A stretch of 64,000 nucleotides of DNA from Yinghuangia sp035454725 (lineage in GTDB: Bacteria > Actinomycetota > Actinomycetes > Streptomycetales > Streptomycetaceae), in NCBI RefSeq assembly GCF_051388935.1, contig NZ_JBPKBI010000009.1, forward strand, positions 186,001 to 250,000, in the 5' to 3' direction. Within the stretch, counting starts at the first letter, position 1. Each line of letters begins with the position of its first letter. A program made the translations under genes and the position numbers. The notes under the pieces are model-generated. The model saw only the letters and a list, made by a program, of their open reading frames with translations, was not told the origin of the DNA and did no database searches. Below, piece after piece: positions 35,898-45,186 of the stretch.

Positions 35898-36206
35898 ATG
35901 GCATTCACCACCGGAGACCTGGTCGTCGATCTTCCGGCTCTCGACATCTTTGCCAGACGCCTGGACCTGATCCGCCAGACGATGAACGACACACCGAAGG
36001 AAGTCGACCGCGTCGACGCCGCTTTGGGGCATTCCGGTGCCTCGGACGCCCTGCACGGCTTCGCCGACGGATGGCGGGACGGCCGGAAGAAGCTGGAGGG
36101 CACCATGAAGGCACTGTCCGAAATGGGTCACTCGGTGGTCCGCGAGCTCACCGCCACGGATCAGAATCTCGCAAATGCGGTGAGCCGGAACAAGAATTCA
36201 CCGTGA
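35898..36206 (+). CDS. WXG100-size type VII secretion substrate-like protein
   Basis: 102 residues, ATG 35898 with GGAAGG upstream. Predicted helix-turn-helix hairpin: helix 1 from DLPALDIFARRLDLIRQTMND, a turn, and helix 2 with FADGWRDGRKKLEGTMKAL. WRDG sits at the usual WxG turn or start of helix 2, and the size and all-helical make-up fit the ESAT-6/WXG100 superfamily (LXG/EspC-like relatives are possible). Divergent from eccC by 97 bases, which strongly supports a role as substrate or co-substrate. Confidence 0.75.
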   Translation: MAFTTGDLVVDLPALDIFARRLDLIRQTMNDTPKEVDRVDAALGHSGASDALHGFADGWRDGRKKLEGTMKALSEMGHSVVRELTATDQNLANAVSRNKNSP

Positions 36207-36298
36207 CATTTCCGGGTGTTCACCTTCGATATCCCGAGTGCTTCTCCACAGGCCGCTAGAAAGCGAAGAAGCGCGTTTCACGGGGAAGCGGGGGCAGG

Positions 36299-36934
36299 GT
36301 GCGGAGCACGCGTTCCACGGCACCGGTCGGTGTGTCCATCACGGTGCCGCAGCACTGGTACGAATTCGACATCCATCCGGCGAGCCGCGACGACAACATC
36401 CGCCGCGCGGTCAACGACCGCATCCGCGAGGCTCCCGAACTGGCGGAACATCGCCCGGCGCTGCTGAAGCTGCTGCGTGCCATGGCGCGCGACGCGTGGG
36501 ACTCCGGTGCGCTGTACTGCGGTTGCCACGCGGAGGAGGTGGACGGCACGCCGGTGACCGCGAGCGTCACCATGGCCGTGGTCTCCACGCGCTCACCGAC
36601 CGGGGAACTTCTCGACACCGACCCGCGTGCGATGGCCGCGGCGCTCAAGCCGAAGACCGCGCAGCACGAAAACGACACGTGGCAGCGGGTGTCCACGGTC
36701 GACATCCCCGAAGTCGGTCCGGCGGCACGGTCCGAGGGGGTCGAGGACGTTCAACTCCCGGGCAGCCCGCGCCGGGTGCGGCTCGCGACAATGCAGACCT
36801 TCGTCCGTGTGCCGGGAAGCGCCGAGCACCTCGCGGTCATCACCGGCAGCACGCCGGCCGTCGCGCTCCAGGACTCCTTCCTCGATCTGTTCGACGCCAT
36901 CACGTCGACGTTCCGCTTCGACCACGCCCCCTGA
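36299..36934 (+). CDS. Unknown 211-aa protein in the ESX island
   Basis: 211 residues from GTG 36299 with a purine-rich GGGGGCAGG upstream. Soluble, beta-rich second half, no signal peptide or motif I can name. Notable parts: VGVSITVPQHWYEFDIHP near the N terminus, a helical DRIREAPELAEHRPALLKLLRAMA segment, and two Cys in ALYCGCHAEE. Encoded between the two WXG100-size proteins, so a chaperone (EspG-like role) or ESX accessory function is a reasonable guess, but nothing in the sequence proves it. Confidence 0.6.
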   Translation: MRSTRSTAPVGVSITVPQHWYEFDIHPASRDDNIRRAVNDRIREAPELAEHRPALLKLLRAMARDAWDSGALYCGCHAEEVDGTPVTASVTMAVVSTRSPTGELLDTDPRAMAAALKPKTAQHENDTWQRVSTVDIPEVGPAARSEGVEDVQLPGSPRRVRLATMQTFVRVPGSAEHLAVITGSTPAVALQDSFLDLFDAITSTFRFDHAP

Positions 36935-37019
36935 CCGGGCGTACCACCGCGAGCCGCACCGGCCCCGAACGCACCTCACGCAGTCAACGCACCCACGCAC
37001 CGACAACGAAGGGCACCCC

Positions 37020-37313
37020 ATGGCCAACGTCAACGTCACGTACGAGGAGATGCGCAAGGCCGCGCAGGACCTCTCGGACGGGCACGCCGACATCATCGAC
37101 AAGCTGACCGTGTTGCAGACCCTCATCAAGACCCTCGTCAACGGCGGTTACGTCACCGACAAGTCCAGCAAGGCTTTCGAGACGTCGTACGAGGAGTTCA
37201 ACCGCGGTGCCTCGCAGACCATCGAGGGCCTACAGGGCATGAGCGGCTACCTCAAGAAGGCCGCCGAGACGTTCGAGCAGGCCGACCAGCAGCTCGGCCA
37301 GGGCCTGAGCTGA
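37020..37313 (+). CDS. WXG100-family protein (EsxA/EsxB-like)
   Basis: 97 residues, ATG 37020. Classic WXG100 size and pattern: MANVNVTYEEMRKAAQDL opens helix 1, the turn reads LVNGGYVTDKSSKAFETSY in place of the Trp-x-Gly turn (Asn at the Trp position, as in several actinobacterial members), and helix 2 continues TIEGLQGMSGYLKKAAETF. Such proteins are secreted as dimers by EccC. It directly precedes the 1007-aa coiled-coil protein, a likely partner for co-secretion. Confidence 0.85.
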   Translation: MANVNVTYEEMRKAAQDLSDGHADIIDKLTVLQTLIKTLVNGGYVTDKSSKAFETSYEEFNRGASQTIEGLQGMSGYLKKAAETFEQADQQLGQGLS

Positions 37314-37442
37314 CACGGAGCGCACCGCGCGCCCGGCGTGCGCGCGCCGAACAGGGCGCCGAGACGGGCGCCTTCGAGGCGTGGACGCGGAACGGGGGAC
37401 ACCGCGTCCGCGCCGCGCGACCACCACGAGGGGAGAACCACC

Positions 37443-40400
37443 ATGGCGCGCCCGCCCGACTGGAGTGCCCTGCCGCCCGGCACCGATCCCACGCCCGGCG
37501 ACCCCCAGCAGGTCGAGGCGCTGGGCAAGGCATTCACCGCGCTGGCGACCCGCGCCGCGACCATCCACAACGAGACCAGCCAGATGCGCGCGGACGGCGT
37601 GATCCAGCAGTGGGTCGGCTTCTCGGCCCAGGCCTACAAGAAGCACATCGACCCGGTGCCCCCGGACGTCGCCAAGCTCCGAGACTCGTACGAGACCGCG
37701 GGCAACGCGCTGATCGCGTATGCGTCGGCGCTCACCACCGCGCAGGGAATCGCCGACCGCGCGCTCAGCGCCGCACAGACCGCGCAGACGGACAAGCGGA
37801 CGGCGGAACGCGCCAAGACGACGGCCGACGCCTGGGTCACGCGCGCCACGAACCACCTGGACAGGCTGGAGAACCACAAGGCGCACAACATCCCCGAGCC
37901 GACTCCGACGGAGCTCCAGGCCGCCCGCGACGACAAAACCAACGCGCTGTCGGCGCAGACGAAGGCCGGCAACGACATCACGGCCGCCACCAACGCCCTG
38001 AACGACGCGGTCAAGAACCGCGCCACGGCCGTCACGAACCGCGACACCGCCGCGAGCACTCTGGTCACGAAGCTCCAGGAGGCGTCGAAACAAGGCATCC
38101 AGAACCTCAACTGGTTCGAGCGTGCCGCCGACTGGTTCTACGACAACGTCGTCCCGTGGCTCAAGGTCGCCGTCGCCGTCCTCGGCGTCATCGCGCTGTT
38201 CGTCAGCGGTCCCCTCGGCTGGATCGTCCTCGCCCTCGCCGCCGTGGTGCTGGTGTCGACGATCGTCCAATACGCGCGCGGCAAGGCCGGGTTGGGGGAC
38301 GTCTTCATGGCCTTGTTGGACGTGATACCGGGCATGAAGAACCTCACGCTGATCGCGAAGAACGCCAAGTGGGTCACCAAGGCCGCGAGCGGGCTGACGA
38401 GGGCCGGCCGCGCGGTGCGCTCCAGCAAGGCCGGGTTCGTCGTCAAACCGGTCGCGTGGGCGGGCCGTACGACCAGGAACACGGTCGCGGCGTTCGGCAG
38501 GAACAGCAAGGTGATGCGCGGTTACAACGGCAAATGGACGGCGACCGGACGCTTCGCCAAGACCAAGGTCGCGGTCACGAAGTACAGCATGCAGTACGCC
38601 GCCAACGTCGGCACGAAGTACACCACGACCCTGTCGGCGAACTACCTCAACGGCAAGGACGTCCGCCTGTGGGACCCGGCCGCGTTCGTGAACGCCGCCG
38701 CCGGCGCGGTGGTCAGCGTGGGCGGCAAAGGCGTCGGGGACAAGATCAAGCACCGTTTGTCCACCGGTCGTTGGAAGTCCACCGAGCCCGACGCCAACGG
38801 CACGCCGCGCAACCAGCCCGACCCGTCCCGCCAGGGCACCGAGCGCCCGGCGAGCCAGCGGACCCAGGAACGGCACACCGAGCAGGCCGACACCCACCGG
38901 CAGGCCGCGGAACGCCACGAGAGGTCGGCCGAGACCAGCCGCCAGGAGGCGGACACCCACAGGCAGCAGGCCGAGAACGCGACCTCCCGCGCCGACGGCC
39001 ACGACCAGACCGCACAGCAGCACCGCACCGACGCCGAGACGCACAGGCAGGACGCGAAGACCGCGGCCGAGGAGAGCAAAGCCGCCGACACGCGCGCCGA
39101 CCGGCACGAGAACCAGCGGGTGGAGCACCAGAGGGCGAGCGACGAGCACCGCGCCGCCGAGCAGACCCACCGCGACGCGGCCGCGCAGCACACCAAGGAC
39201 GCCGAGCGCCACGAAGGCACCGCGCACAACCGCACCGCCGACGCCGAGCGGCACACCCAGACAGCGAACGACCGCTCCCAGGACGCTCAGACCCACCGCG
39301 ACGCCGCGGACCAACACCGCGGCGAGGCCCGGACCCACCGCGACACGGCCGAACAACACAACAACCGCGCGCACGACCACGAGACCAGGGCCCGCGAACT
39401 CGACGCCAAAGCCGACCGCGACCCCGCGAACGCCCAGCAGCACCGCGACGCCGCCTCGGCCGAGCGCGACGCGGGCGTCAGGGAGCGGGCCGAGGCCGAC
39501 ACGCACACCGCCAAGGCCCAGGACGCCGAGACCAGGGGCAGGGACGCGGAAACCCAGGCGAAGCAGGCGGAGCAGGACGTCAGGACCGCCAGGGATGCCG
39601 AGACGCAGGCCCGCGAGGACGCCAGGCAGGCCAAGGACGACGCCCAGACCTCGCGCGACCAGGCGAAGACGGAGACGGACCGGGCCGACCAGGCCAGGGA
39701 CAAGGCCGACGAGGCGCAGGCCAAGGCCGACGAGGCCGCGAACCACCGCGACGACGCGAAGACCGAGGCCAAGCAGGCGGACGACGCGGCGAAGAAGTCC
39801 GAAGAGGCCGCAGCGCAATCGACACACAAGGCCGAGACCGCCGAGAAGAACGCCGCGACCGCACGCGAGGAAGCGGCCGGGTCACGCGACCAGCAGCAGA
39901 CCGCCGAACGGAACGCGGAACGCTCCGAAGCCCGTCAGCAGGACGCCGAAACCCGGACCCGGATGCACGAGAACCGGGCGGCCGGGAAGGACGCGGACGG
40001 CGGCCTGCGGTACGAGAAGCCGTACCACCGCCTGCTCGACACGACCGCCGACACCCTGAACTTCCGCCGCCACTGGTACACCGGCGGACTCAACAGCATG
40101 CTGTCCAGCATGGTCGGCAAGTCGGCCGAGAACGTCTACCTCATGACCGCGCAGAACCAGGCCATGACGGCCGGATCCTTCGCGTCGAGCGTGGCGTGGA
40201 GCGGCGCGGGCGGCTTCGCGGGAGGCGCGATGCAGCAGGTCGCCATGAAGTACCAGTTGCACAACCCCGCCTTCACCGGCCCGGGGTTCCGCAACCCGCC
40301 GGGCGACCACGCCTTCCAACTGCGCCCCAACTCGCCCGGCTGGCAGCACTCGACGACCATCGAGATCGCCACGAAGCGCGTGGGCAAGGTGCTTCCCGAG

Positions 40401-40466
40401 GCGCACATCCTGGCGCAGGACCTGTGGACGAACGCCACCGACTGGCCCCTCAGCCCGGCGCCGTAG
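37443..40466 (+). CDS. Large coiled-coil protein with ESX-type N-terminal domain, putative T7SS effector or surface protein
   Basis: 1007 residues, ATG 37443 with GGGGAG upstream. Residues about 1-230 are helical and resemble the WXG/LXG-type secretion domain of polymorphic toxins (VQQWVGFSAQAY-like WVGF turn near residue 58; Ser/Thr-rich helices). A hydrophobic pair of spans lies at about 237-279 (VAVAVLGVIALFVSGPLGWIV). Residues about 470-850 form an unusually long charged coil of His/Gln/Glu/Ala repeats (HRxAAExH-like units, many DAETHRQ/AEQHRG variants). The last 150 residues (GLRYEKPYHRLLDTT to the end) are globular with no toxin motif I recognise. Probably secreted or surface-exposed; function unknown. 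Confidence 0.75.
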   Translation: MARPPDWSALPPGTDPTPGDPQQVEALGKAFTALATRAATIHNETSQMRADGVIQQWVGFSAQAYKKHIDPVPPDVAKLRDSYETAGNALIAYASALTTAQGIADRALSAAQTAQTDKRTAERAKTTADAWVTRATNHLDRLENHKAHNIPEPTPTELQAARDDKTNALSAQTKAGNDITAATNALNDAVKNRATAVTNRDTAASTLVTKLQEASKQGIQNLNWFERAADWFYDNVVPWLKVAVAVLGVIALFVSGPLGWIVLALAAVVLVSTIVQYARGKAGLGDVFMALLDVIPGMKNLTLIAKNAKWVTKAASGLTRAGRAVRSSKAGFVVKPVAWAGRTTRNTVAAFGRNSKVMRGYNGKWTATGRFAKTKVAVTKYSMQYAANVGTKYTTTLSANYLNGKDVRLWDPAAFVNAAAGAVVSVGGKGVGDKIKHRLSTGRWKSTEPDANGTPRNQPDPSRQGTERPASQRTQERHTEQADTHRQAAERHERSAETSRQEADTHRQQAENATSRADGHDQTAQQHRTDAETHRQDAKTAAEESKAADTRADRHENQRVEHQRASDEHRAAEQTHRDAAAQHTKDAERHEGTAHNRTADAERHTQTANDRSQDAQTHRDAADQHRGEARTHRDTAEQHNNRAHDHETRARELDAKADRDPANAQQHRDAASAERDAGVRERAEADTHTAKAQDAETRGRDAETQAKQAEQDVRTARDAETQAREDARQAKDDAQTSRDQAKTETDRADQARDKADEAQAKADEAANHRDDAKTEAKQADDAAKKSEEAAAQSTHKAETAEKNAATAREEAAGSRDQQQTAERNAERSEARQQDAETRTRMHENRAAGKDADGGLRYEKPYHRLLDTTADTLNFRRHWYTGGLNSMLSSMVGKSAENVYLMTAQNQAMTAGSFASSVAWSGAGGFAGGAMQQVAMKYQLHNPAFTGPGFRNPPGDHAFQLRPNSPGWQHSTTIEIATKRVGKVLPEAHILAQDLWTNATDWPLSPAP

Positions 40467-40572
40467 GGCCTGTCTTCGAACTAGCGTCGCGCGGACCGCG
40501 TCGTCCGGTGCCGTGCGGCCAGGCCAGGCCAGGCCTGGCGTGCGGCCGCGGCGGCTGTTCGAGGACAGGCCC
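40466..40572. repeat. 107-bp element with 15-bp terminal inverted repeats (MITE-like or bidirectional terminator)
   Basis: Left end GGGCCTGTCTTCGAA (40466-40480) and right end TTCGAGGACAGGCCC (40558-40572) are inverted repeats with 14 of 15 matches. The inside is GC-rich with GGCCA tandem copies near 40519-40534. The first base is the last base of the coiled-coil gene's stop codon. It lies between convergent genes, so it may also work as a two-way terminator. Confidence 0.6.
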
Positions 40573-40596
40573 CGGGCGCCCCGACTCCTCGGGGGA

Positions 40597-42393
40597 TCAG
40601 GCGGGTTGCTCCGCTCCGCCCGCCTCGCGCGCTACATGCGCGGGCGCGTGGGAAATGAACCGCCGCGGAGTTCGACCCGCGTCCTCGGCGCCTGCGGCGA
40701 TCGATCCCGGAACCGCCCAGGTCGCCGGTGCGGCCGTTGTCGTTCCCGATGGACCGGGGGCGGCGGGGAGCGTGCCGGCGGCGCTCGGCAGGCCGGTGGT
40801 CGGTGTCGGCCCCGAACTCCCCGGCCCCGTGGAAGGAGTGCCGCTCGGGCGCGCGGGGCACACCTGCGCGGCGGGCGCCAGGCCAAGAGTGTTGTCGGGC
40901 AGGCGCACCAGCGTGGTGACCGTGTAGCAGACGGGGCCGGTCGGCGTGAGCCCGGCGCGCGGCAGCGTGAACACCGCGTTCGTCATGGTCGACGGGGTGT
41001 TCCTGCGGTCGACCGCGGACCCCTGCGCGTCCTGGGCGAGCACCAGGTAGCCGGCCACCTGGGCCTGCGCCGCCGCGTCCGCCGGAGGCTGCCATGCCAC
41101 CTGCACGCTGTCCCCGAAGGCCACGGTCGTGACGTCGCGCGGCGCGTACTGCGAGCCCTCAGACGGCGTCAACAACCTTGCGGGGCCGCCCGGTCCGCTC
41201 GCGCCGGGCGGGGCGCTCGGCGAACTCCCCGCCGCGGGGGCCTTCTTCCCGCCTCCGTCGTCCATCCGGACGATCGCCCACGCCCCGCCCGCGAACAACA
41301 GCGCGCCGGCGACGGCCATCGCGATCAGCCAGCGCCGCCGTCGGCGCTGCCGGGCCTCGTGCTCGGGGTCGTCCTCCTCGTCCTCGTAGGGCTCTTCGGG
41401 AGGATCGGGCTGCAACAGCGGGTCCGGCTCGTCCGGTTCCGGGTCGAGGCGCGGAACGCGATCCGCCACGGTCGCCGGCGCCAACGCGCACAACGCGCCG
41501 TGCACTTCCGCGACTGATGGCCGGTCGGCGGGATTCGGGGCGAGCATGCGCCGCAGCAGCGCAGCCAACTGCGGCGGCAACGGCCCCCCGCGCGGTGTCG
41601 CGACCCGGCCCTGCGCCAACGCCCGGTACGCCGCCTCGACTTCGTCCGGTGGGGCGACCAGCGGCGCTAGTGCGGGGTCCGCGCCGATGGGCTCGGGCGG
41701 CAGGGTGAGCGACGCGCCCGCGACGGGCCGTCCGGGACGCTGATCCCCGGAACCGTCCAGCAGCGCATACATCGTGGCCCCCAGCATCGCCACGTCGCAC
41801 GCCGGGCCGGGGGGCTCCCAGCCGGTCAACTCCCGGGGCGCGTAAGCCGGATCGTAGGAGCGCCGGATGCCGGGTGCGGCTCGTTCCACCGCGCGGGCGA
41901 CCCCGTGCCCCGACAGGTACACCTCGCCGTCCGTGCCGCGCAGCAGCGCTCCGGGCCGAACGTCCAGGTGCAGCACGCCTCGCCGGTGCGCGGCGCGCAG
42001 CGACAGCGCGGCGCGGATGCCCGCAAGCACGACTTCGTCGACGGGGACCGGTTCGTCGGCGGGGAACGCGCCGCCGGGGTACCAGTCCATCACCAGGCAG
42101 CAGTCGCCGTCCCCGGTACCGACGACGTCGCGGACCAGCGCGGTGCAAGGATGCCGCGCGGCGGCTGCGGCGGCCAGTAACTCCGTGTGGAAACGCGCGC
42201 GTTCGGCGGGCGCGGCGGGCCGGGGCCGCAGCACGACCAACACGGTCTCGCGATCGCCGGCGGCCGGCTCGCGGCACAGCAGGGTCATGCCGTAGACGCC
42301 CGTGCCGAGCACGCGGACCGGCTCGTAACCGTCGGGAGGCCGGACCGCGAGGGAGTCGGTTGGAGACCAGGCGGCGACCTCGGACCCCCGCAC
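40597..42393 (-). CDS. Membrane-anchored Ser/Thr kinase-like protein, probable pseudokinase
   Basis: 598 residues from GTG 42393, chosen for GGAG five bases upstream; GTG 42468 in frame is the alternative. Residues about 20-280 have the kinase fold: Gly loop VLGTGVYGMTLL, the catalytic-loop region HRRGVLHLDVRPGALLRG (Lys replaced by Arg, Asn by Ala/Leu) and activation-end YAPRELTGWEPP. The strand that should carry the ATP-binding Lys reads LVVLRPR and the DFG motif is LSGHG, so key residues are missing. A cytoplasmic acidic linker, one membrane helix (about 345-370) and an outer Fn3-like domain with Pro/Ser-rich tail follow. Neighbouring ESX genes suggest a scaffold or sensor role. Confidence 0.8.
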   Translation of the reverse strand: MRGSEVAAWSPTDSLAVRPPDGYEPVRVLGTGVYGMTLLCREPAAGDRETVLVVLRPRPAAPAERARFHTELLAAAAAARHPCTALVRDVVGTGDGDCCLVMDWYPGGAFPADEPVPVDEVVLAGIRAALSLRAAHRRGVLHLDVRPGALLRGTDGEVYLSGHGVARAVERAAPGIRRSYDPAYAPRELTGWEPPGPACDVAMLGATMYALLDGSGDQRPGRPVAGASLTLPPEPIGADPALAPLVAPPDEVEAAYRALAQGRVATPRGGPLPPQLAALLRRMLAPNPADRPSVAEVHGALCALAPATVADRVPRLDPEPDEPDPLLQPDPPEEPYEDEEDDPEHEARQRRRRRWLIAMAVAGALLFAGGAWAIVRMDDGGGKKAPAAGSSPSAPPGASGPGGPARLLTPSEGSQYAPRDVTTVAFGDSVQVAWQPPADAAAQAQVAGYLVLAQDAQGSAVDRRNTPSTMTNAVFTLPRAGLTPTGPVCYTVTTLVRLPDNTLGLAPAAQVCPARPSGTPSTGPGSSGPTPTTGLPSAAGTLPAAPGPSGTTTAAPATWAVPGSIAAGAEDAGRTPRRFISHAPAHVAREAGGAEQPA

Positions 42394-42637
42394 GCGTTCT
42401 CCACCCCCACAAGTCCGTCCACCCGACTCGGCTATCCACGCATCCCCGGGTGTCCTCGGGGTGAACACCGCAGGGCGCGGGGGCGACGATCGGGAGCTTC
42501 ACCGAAAGCCCCGCCAGGCGAGGCCGGGCCTCGCGAAGGCGGTGTGCACGTGGCGCCGGCGCGGGGCTGCGCCCGCCTGCCCGTTACGACGATGAGCCGT
42601 TTCCTGTCCGCCCGCGCGCGACGCGATAATCGCGACC

Positions 42638-43069
42638 ATGTCGCGACGCAAGACCGCCCGCCCGCAAGACCGCTCCGCCCGGCCCGTTCTCGACCCGGCG
42701 GGGCCGTGCCCGTGCGGCCTGGACGCCTCGTACGCGGACTGCTGCGGGCGCTTCCACCGCGGCGAGGCCGCCGCGGCCACGGCCGAGCGGCTGATGCGGT
42801 CGAGGTACTCGGCGTTCGCGGTCGGTGACGAGGCGTACCTCCTGGCGACGTGGCATCCCGGGACGCGGCCCGCGCGGCTCGGACTGGATCCGCGCACGCG
42901 CTGGACGGGGCTCGATGTGCTGGCCACGACCGACGGGGGCGTGTTCCACCAGGAGGGGACCGTCACCTTCCGCGCGCACTACCGCGAGGGCGGAAGGGAC
43001 GCGGTGCTGGAGGAGCACAGCACGTTCGCGCGCGTCGACGGGGCGTGGGTCTACGTCGAAGCCGTCTGA
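42638..43069 (+). CDS. YchJ-family (UPF0225) SEC-C motif protein
   Basis: 143 residues. N-terminal zinc-type motif CPCGLDASYADCCGRFHRG (about 23-41) is the SEC-C/YchJ signature, followed by the conserved LMRSRYSAFAVGDEAYLLATW and a C-terminal NTF2-like domain (DVLATTDGGVFHQEGTVTF, HSTFARVDGAWVYVEA). Function of the family is unknown. ATG 42638 has no strong ribosome site. Divergent from the pseudokinase. Confidence 0.9.
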   Translation: MSRRKTARPQDRSARPVLDPAGPCPCGLDASYADCCGRFHRGEAAAATAERLMRSRYSAFAVGDEAYLLATWHPGTRPARLGLDPRTRWTGLDVLATTDGGVFHQEGTVTFRAHYREGGRDAVLEEHSTFARVDGAWVYVEAV

Positions 43070-43140
43070 ACGCGGCCGCGCCGTCGGCCGCCGCCCACCC
43101 CGGTGGCGCCGACTCTGGCAGGAGGCAGCCCGCGTTCGCC

Positions 43141-43245
43141 GGCGCGCGCGTTCGCTCACGCGCCCCGAAACCGGGTGGCGGCGGCTCGGGCACGGGATGC
43201 CGGCGGATGCCGGCGCGCGTTCGCTCACGCGTTCCGAAACCGGGG
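43141..43245. repeat. Two imperfect direct repeats, about 72 bases apart
   Basis: GGCGCGCGTTCGCTCACGCG followed by YCCCGAAACCGGG-like sequence occurs at about 43142-43175 and 43212-43244, each followed by a CTCGGGCACGGG word. They fill the 228-base spacer between the YchJ and ABC-F genes. Origin unknown. Confidence 0.55.
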
Positions 43246-43297
43246 GCGGGCGCTCCCTCGGGCACGGGGAAGCATGCGGACGCGCCCGCCACGGACG

Positions 43298-44917
43298 TCA
43301 CTCGTCCCTGACGCGCCCGTCCGCGACGGTGATCCGGCGGTTGGTCGCGACCGCCTCCAACATCCGGCGGTCGTGGGTGACCAGCAGCAGCGTGCCGTTG
43401 TACGACGCCAGAGCCGATTCGAGCTGTTCGATCGCCGGCAGGTCGAGGTGGTTGGTCGGCTCGTCCAGCACCAGCAGGTTGACCCCGCGCGCCTGGAGCA
43501 ACGCCAGTGCCGCGCGCGTGCGTTCGCCCGGTGACAGCGTCGCCGCCGGGCGCAGGACGTGCCCGGCTCCCAGGCCGAACTTCGCCAGCAGCGTCCGCAC
43601 GTCGCCGGGAACCATGTCGGGTACCGCCGCGCCGAACGCGCCCAGCAGCGCGTCGTCGCCGTCGAAGAGGCCGCGTGCCTGGTCGATCTCGCCGACGACG
43701 ACGCCCGGCCCGAGCGCGGCCTGTCCCTCGGCGAGGGAGATCCGGCCGAGCAGAGCGCCGAGCAGCGTCGTCTTGCCGGAACCGTTGGGGCCGGTGATGG
43801 CGACGCGGTCGCCCCAGTCGATCTGGAGGTCGGCGGGGCCGAACGTGAAGCCGCCGCGCCGCACGACCGCGCCGCGCAGGGTCGCGACCACCGCGCCCGC
43901 CCTCGGCGCCGCGGCGATCTCCATGCGCAGCTCCCACTCCTTGCGGGGTTCCTCGACCACCTCCAGGCGTTCGATCATCCGCTCGGTCTGGCGGGCCTTG
44001 GCGGCCTGCTTCTCGCTCGCCTCGGAGCGGAACTTGCGCCCGATCTTGTCGTTGTCGGTGGCCTTGCGCCGGGCGTTCTTGACGCCTTTGTCCATCCACG
44101 CGCGCTGCGTGCGGCCGCGTTCTTCGAGGGCCGCCCTGGTGTCGGCGTACTCCTCGTATTCCTCCCGCGCGTGGCGGCGCGCGACCTCGCGTTCGTGCAG
44201 GTACGCCGCGTACCCGCCGCCGTACGAGCGGACCTGCCGTTGGGCGAGGTCGAGCTCGACGACGCGGTTGACGGTACGCGTCAGGAACTCGCGGTCGTGG
44301 CTGATCACGATCGTCCCGGCGCGCAGCCCGGTGACGAACTTCTCCAGGCGGTCCAGGCCGTCCAGGTCCAGGTCGTTGGTCGGCTCGTCCAGCAGGAACA
44401 CGTCGTACCGGCTGAGCAGCAGCGAGGCGAGCCCCGCACGGGCGGCCTGGCCGCCGGACAGCGACGTCATGGGCTGGTCGAGTCCGACGGTCAGCCCGAG
44501 GTCGGCGGCGACCGCCTCGGCGCGTTCGTCCAGGTCGGCGCCGCCGAGGCCGAGCCAGCGCTCCAGCGCGACCGCGTACTCGTCGTCGGCGCCCGCACGG
44601 CCCTCGACCAGGCCCTCGGTGGCGCTGTCGAGGGCGGCCTGCGCGGCGGTGACGCCGGTCCGGCGGCCGAGGAACGCGCGTACGGTCTCGCCCTCCCGTC
44701 GCTCGGGTTCCTGCGGCAGGTGTCCGACCGTCGCCGTCGGCGGGCTCACATGGATCGAACCGCCCTCGGGCGCGTCCAATCCGGCGAGCACGCGCAGCAA
44801 CGTCGACTTCCCGGCACCGTTCGCCCCGACCAGGCCGACCACGTCGCCCGGTGCGACCACCAGGTCCAGCGCGGAGAACAGCACCCGGTCCCCGTGCCCG
44901 GCGGCGAGGTCCTTGAC

Positions 44918-44935
<18 letters not shown>
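43298..44935 (-). CDS. ABC-F family ATPase
   Basis: 545 residues from ATG 44935. Two nucleotide-binding domains and no membrane spans: Walker A1 GANGAGKST (about 40), signature LSGGQAARAGLASLLLSR, Walker B1 VFLLDEPTNDLD; linker with DNDKIGRKFRSEASEKQ; Walker A2 GPNGSGKTTLL, signature LSPGERTRAALALLQ, Walker B2 LLVLDEPTNHLD. ABC-F proteins bind the ribosome E site and act in translation or antibiotic resistance; the subgroup cannot be set here. The frame can be read upstream through a poly-G artefact, but the true start is MSATIVVKDLAAG. Confidence 0.93.
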
Positions 44936-45109
<174 letters not shown>

Positions 45110-45186
45110 AACGGCGGAACCGGGGAGGACAAGGCACCCGGTGCCCGGTCCTCCCCGGTTCCGCCGTTCCGGCTCGCCCGCGCCGC

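Noticed and set aside
37230..39827. 865-aa minus-strand open frame with Gly/Leu/Val/Arg bias
   Set aside because: Mirror of the repetitive coiled-coil gene; its apparent repeats only reflect the sense-strand repeats.
37610..40927. 1105-aa plus-strand open frame
   Set aside because: Arg/Gly-rich out-of-phase shadow of the coiled-coil gene that also runs through the inverted-repeat element.
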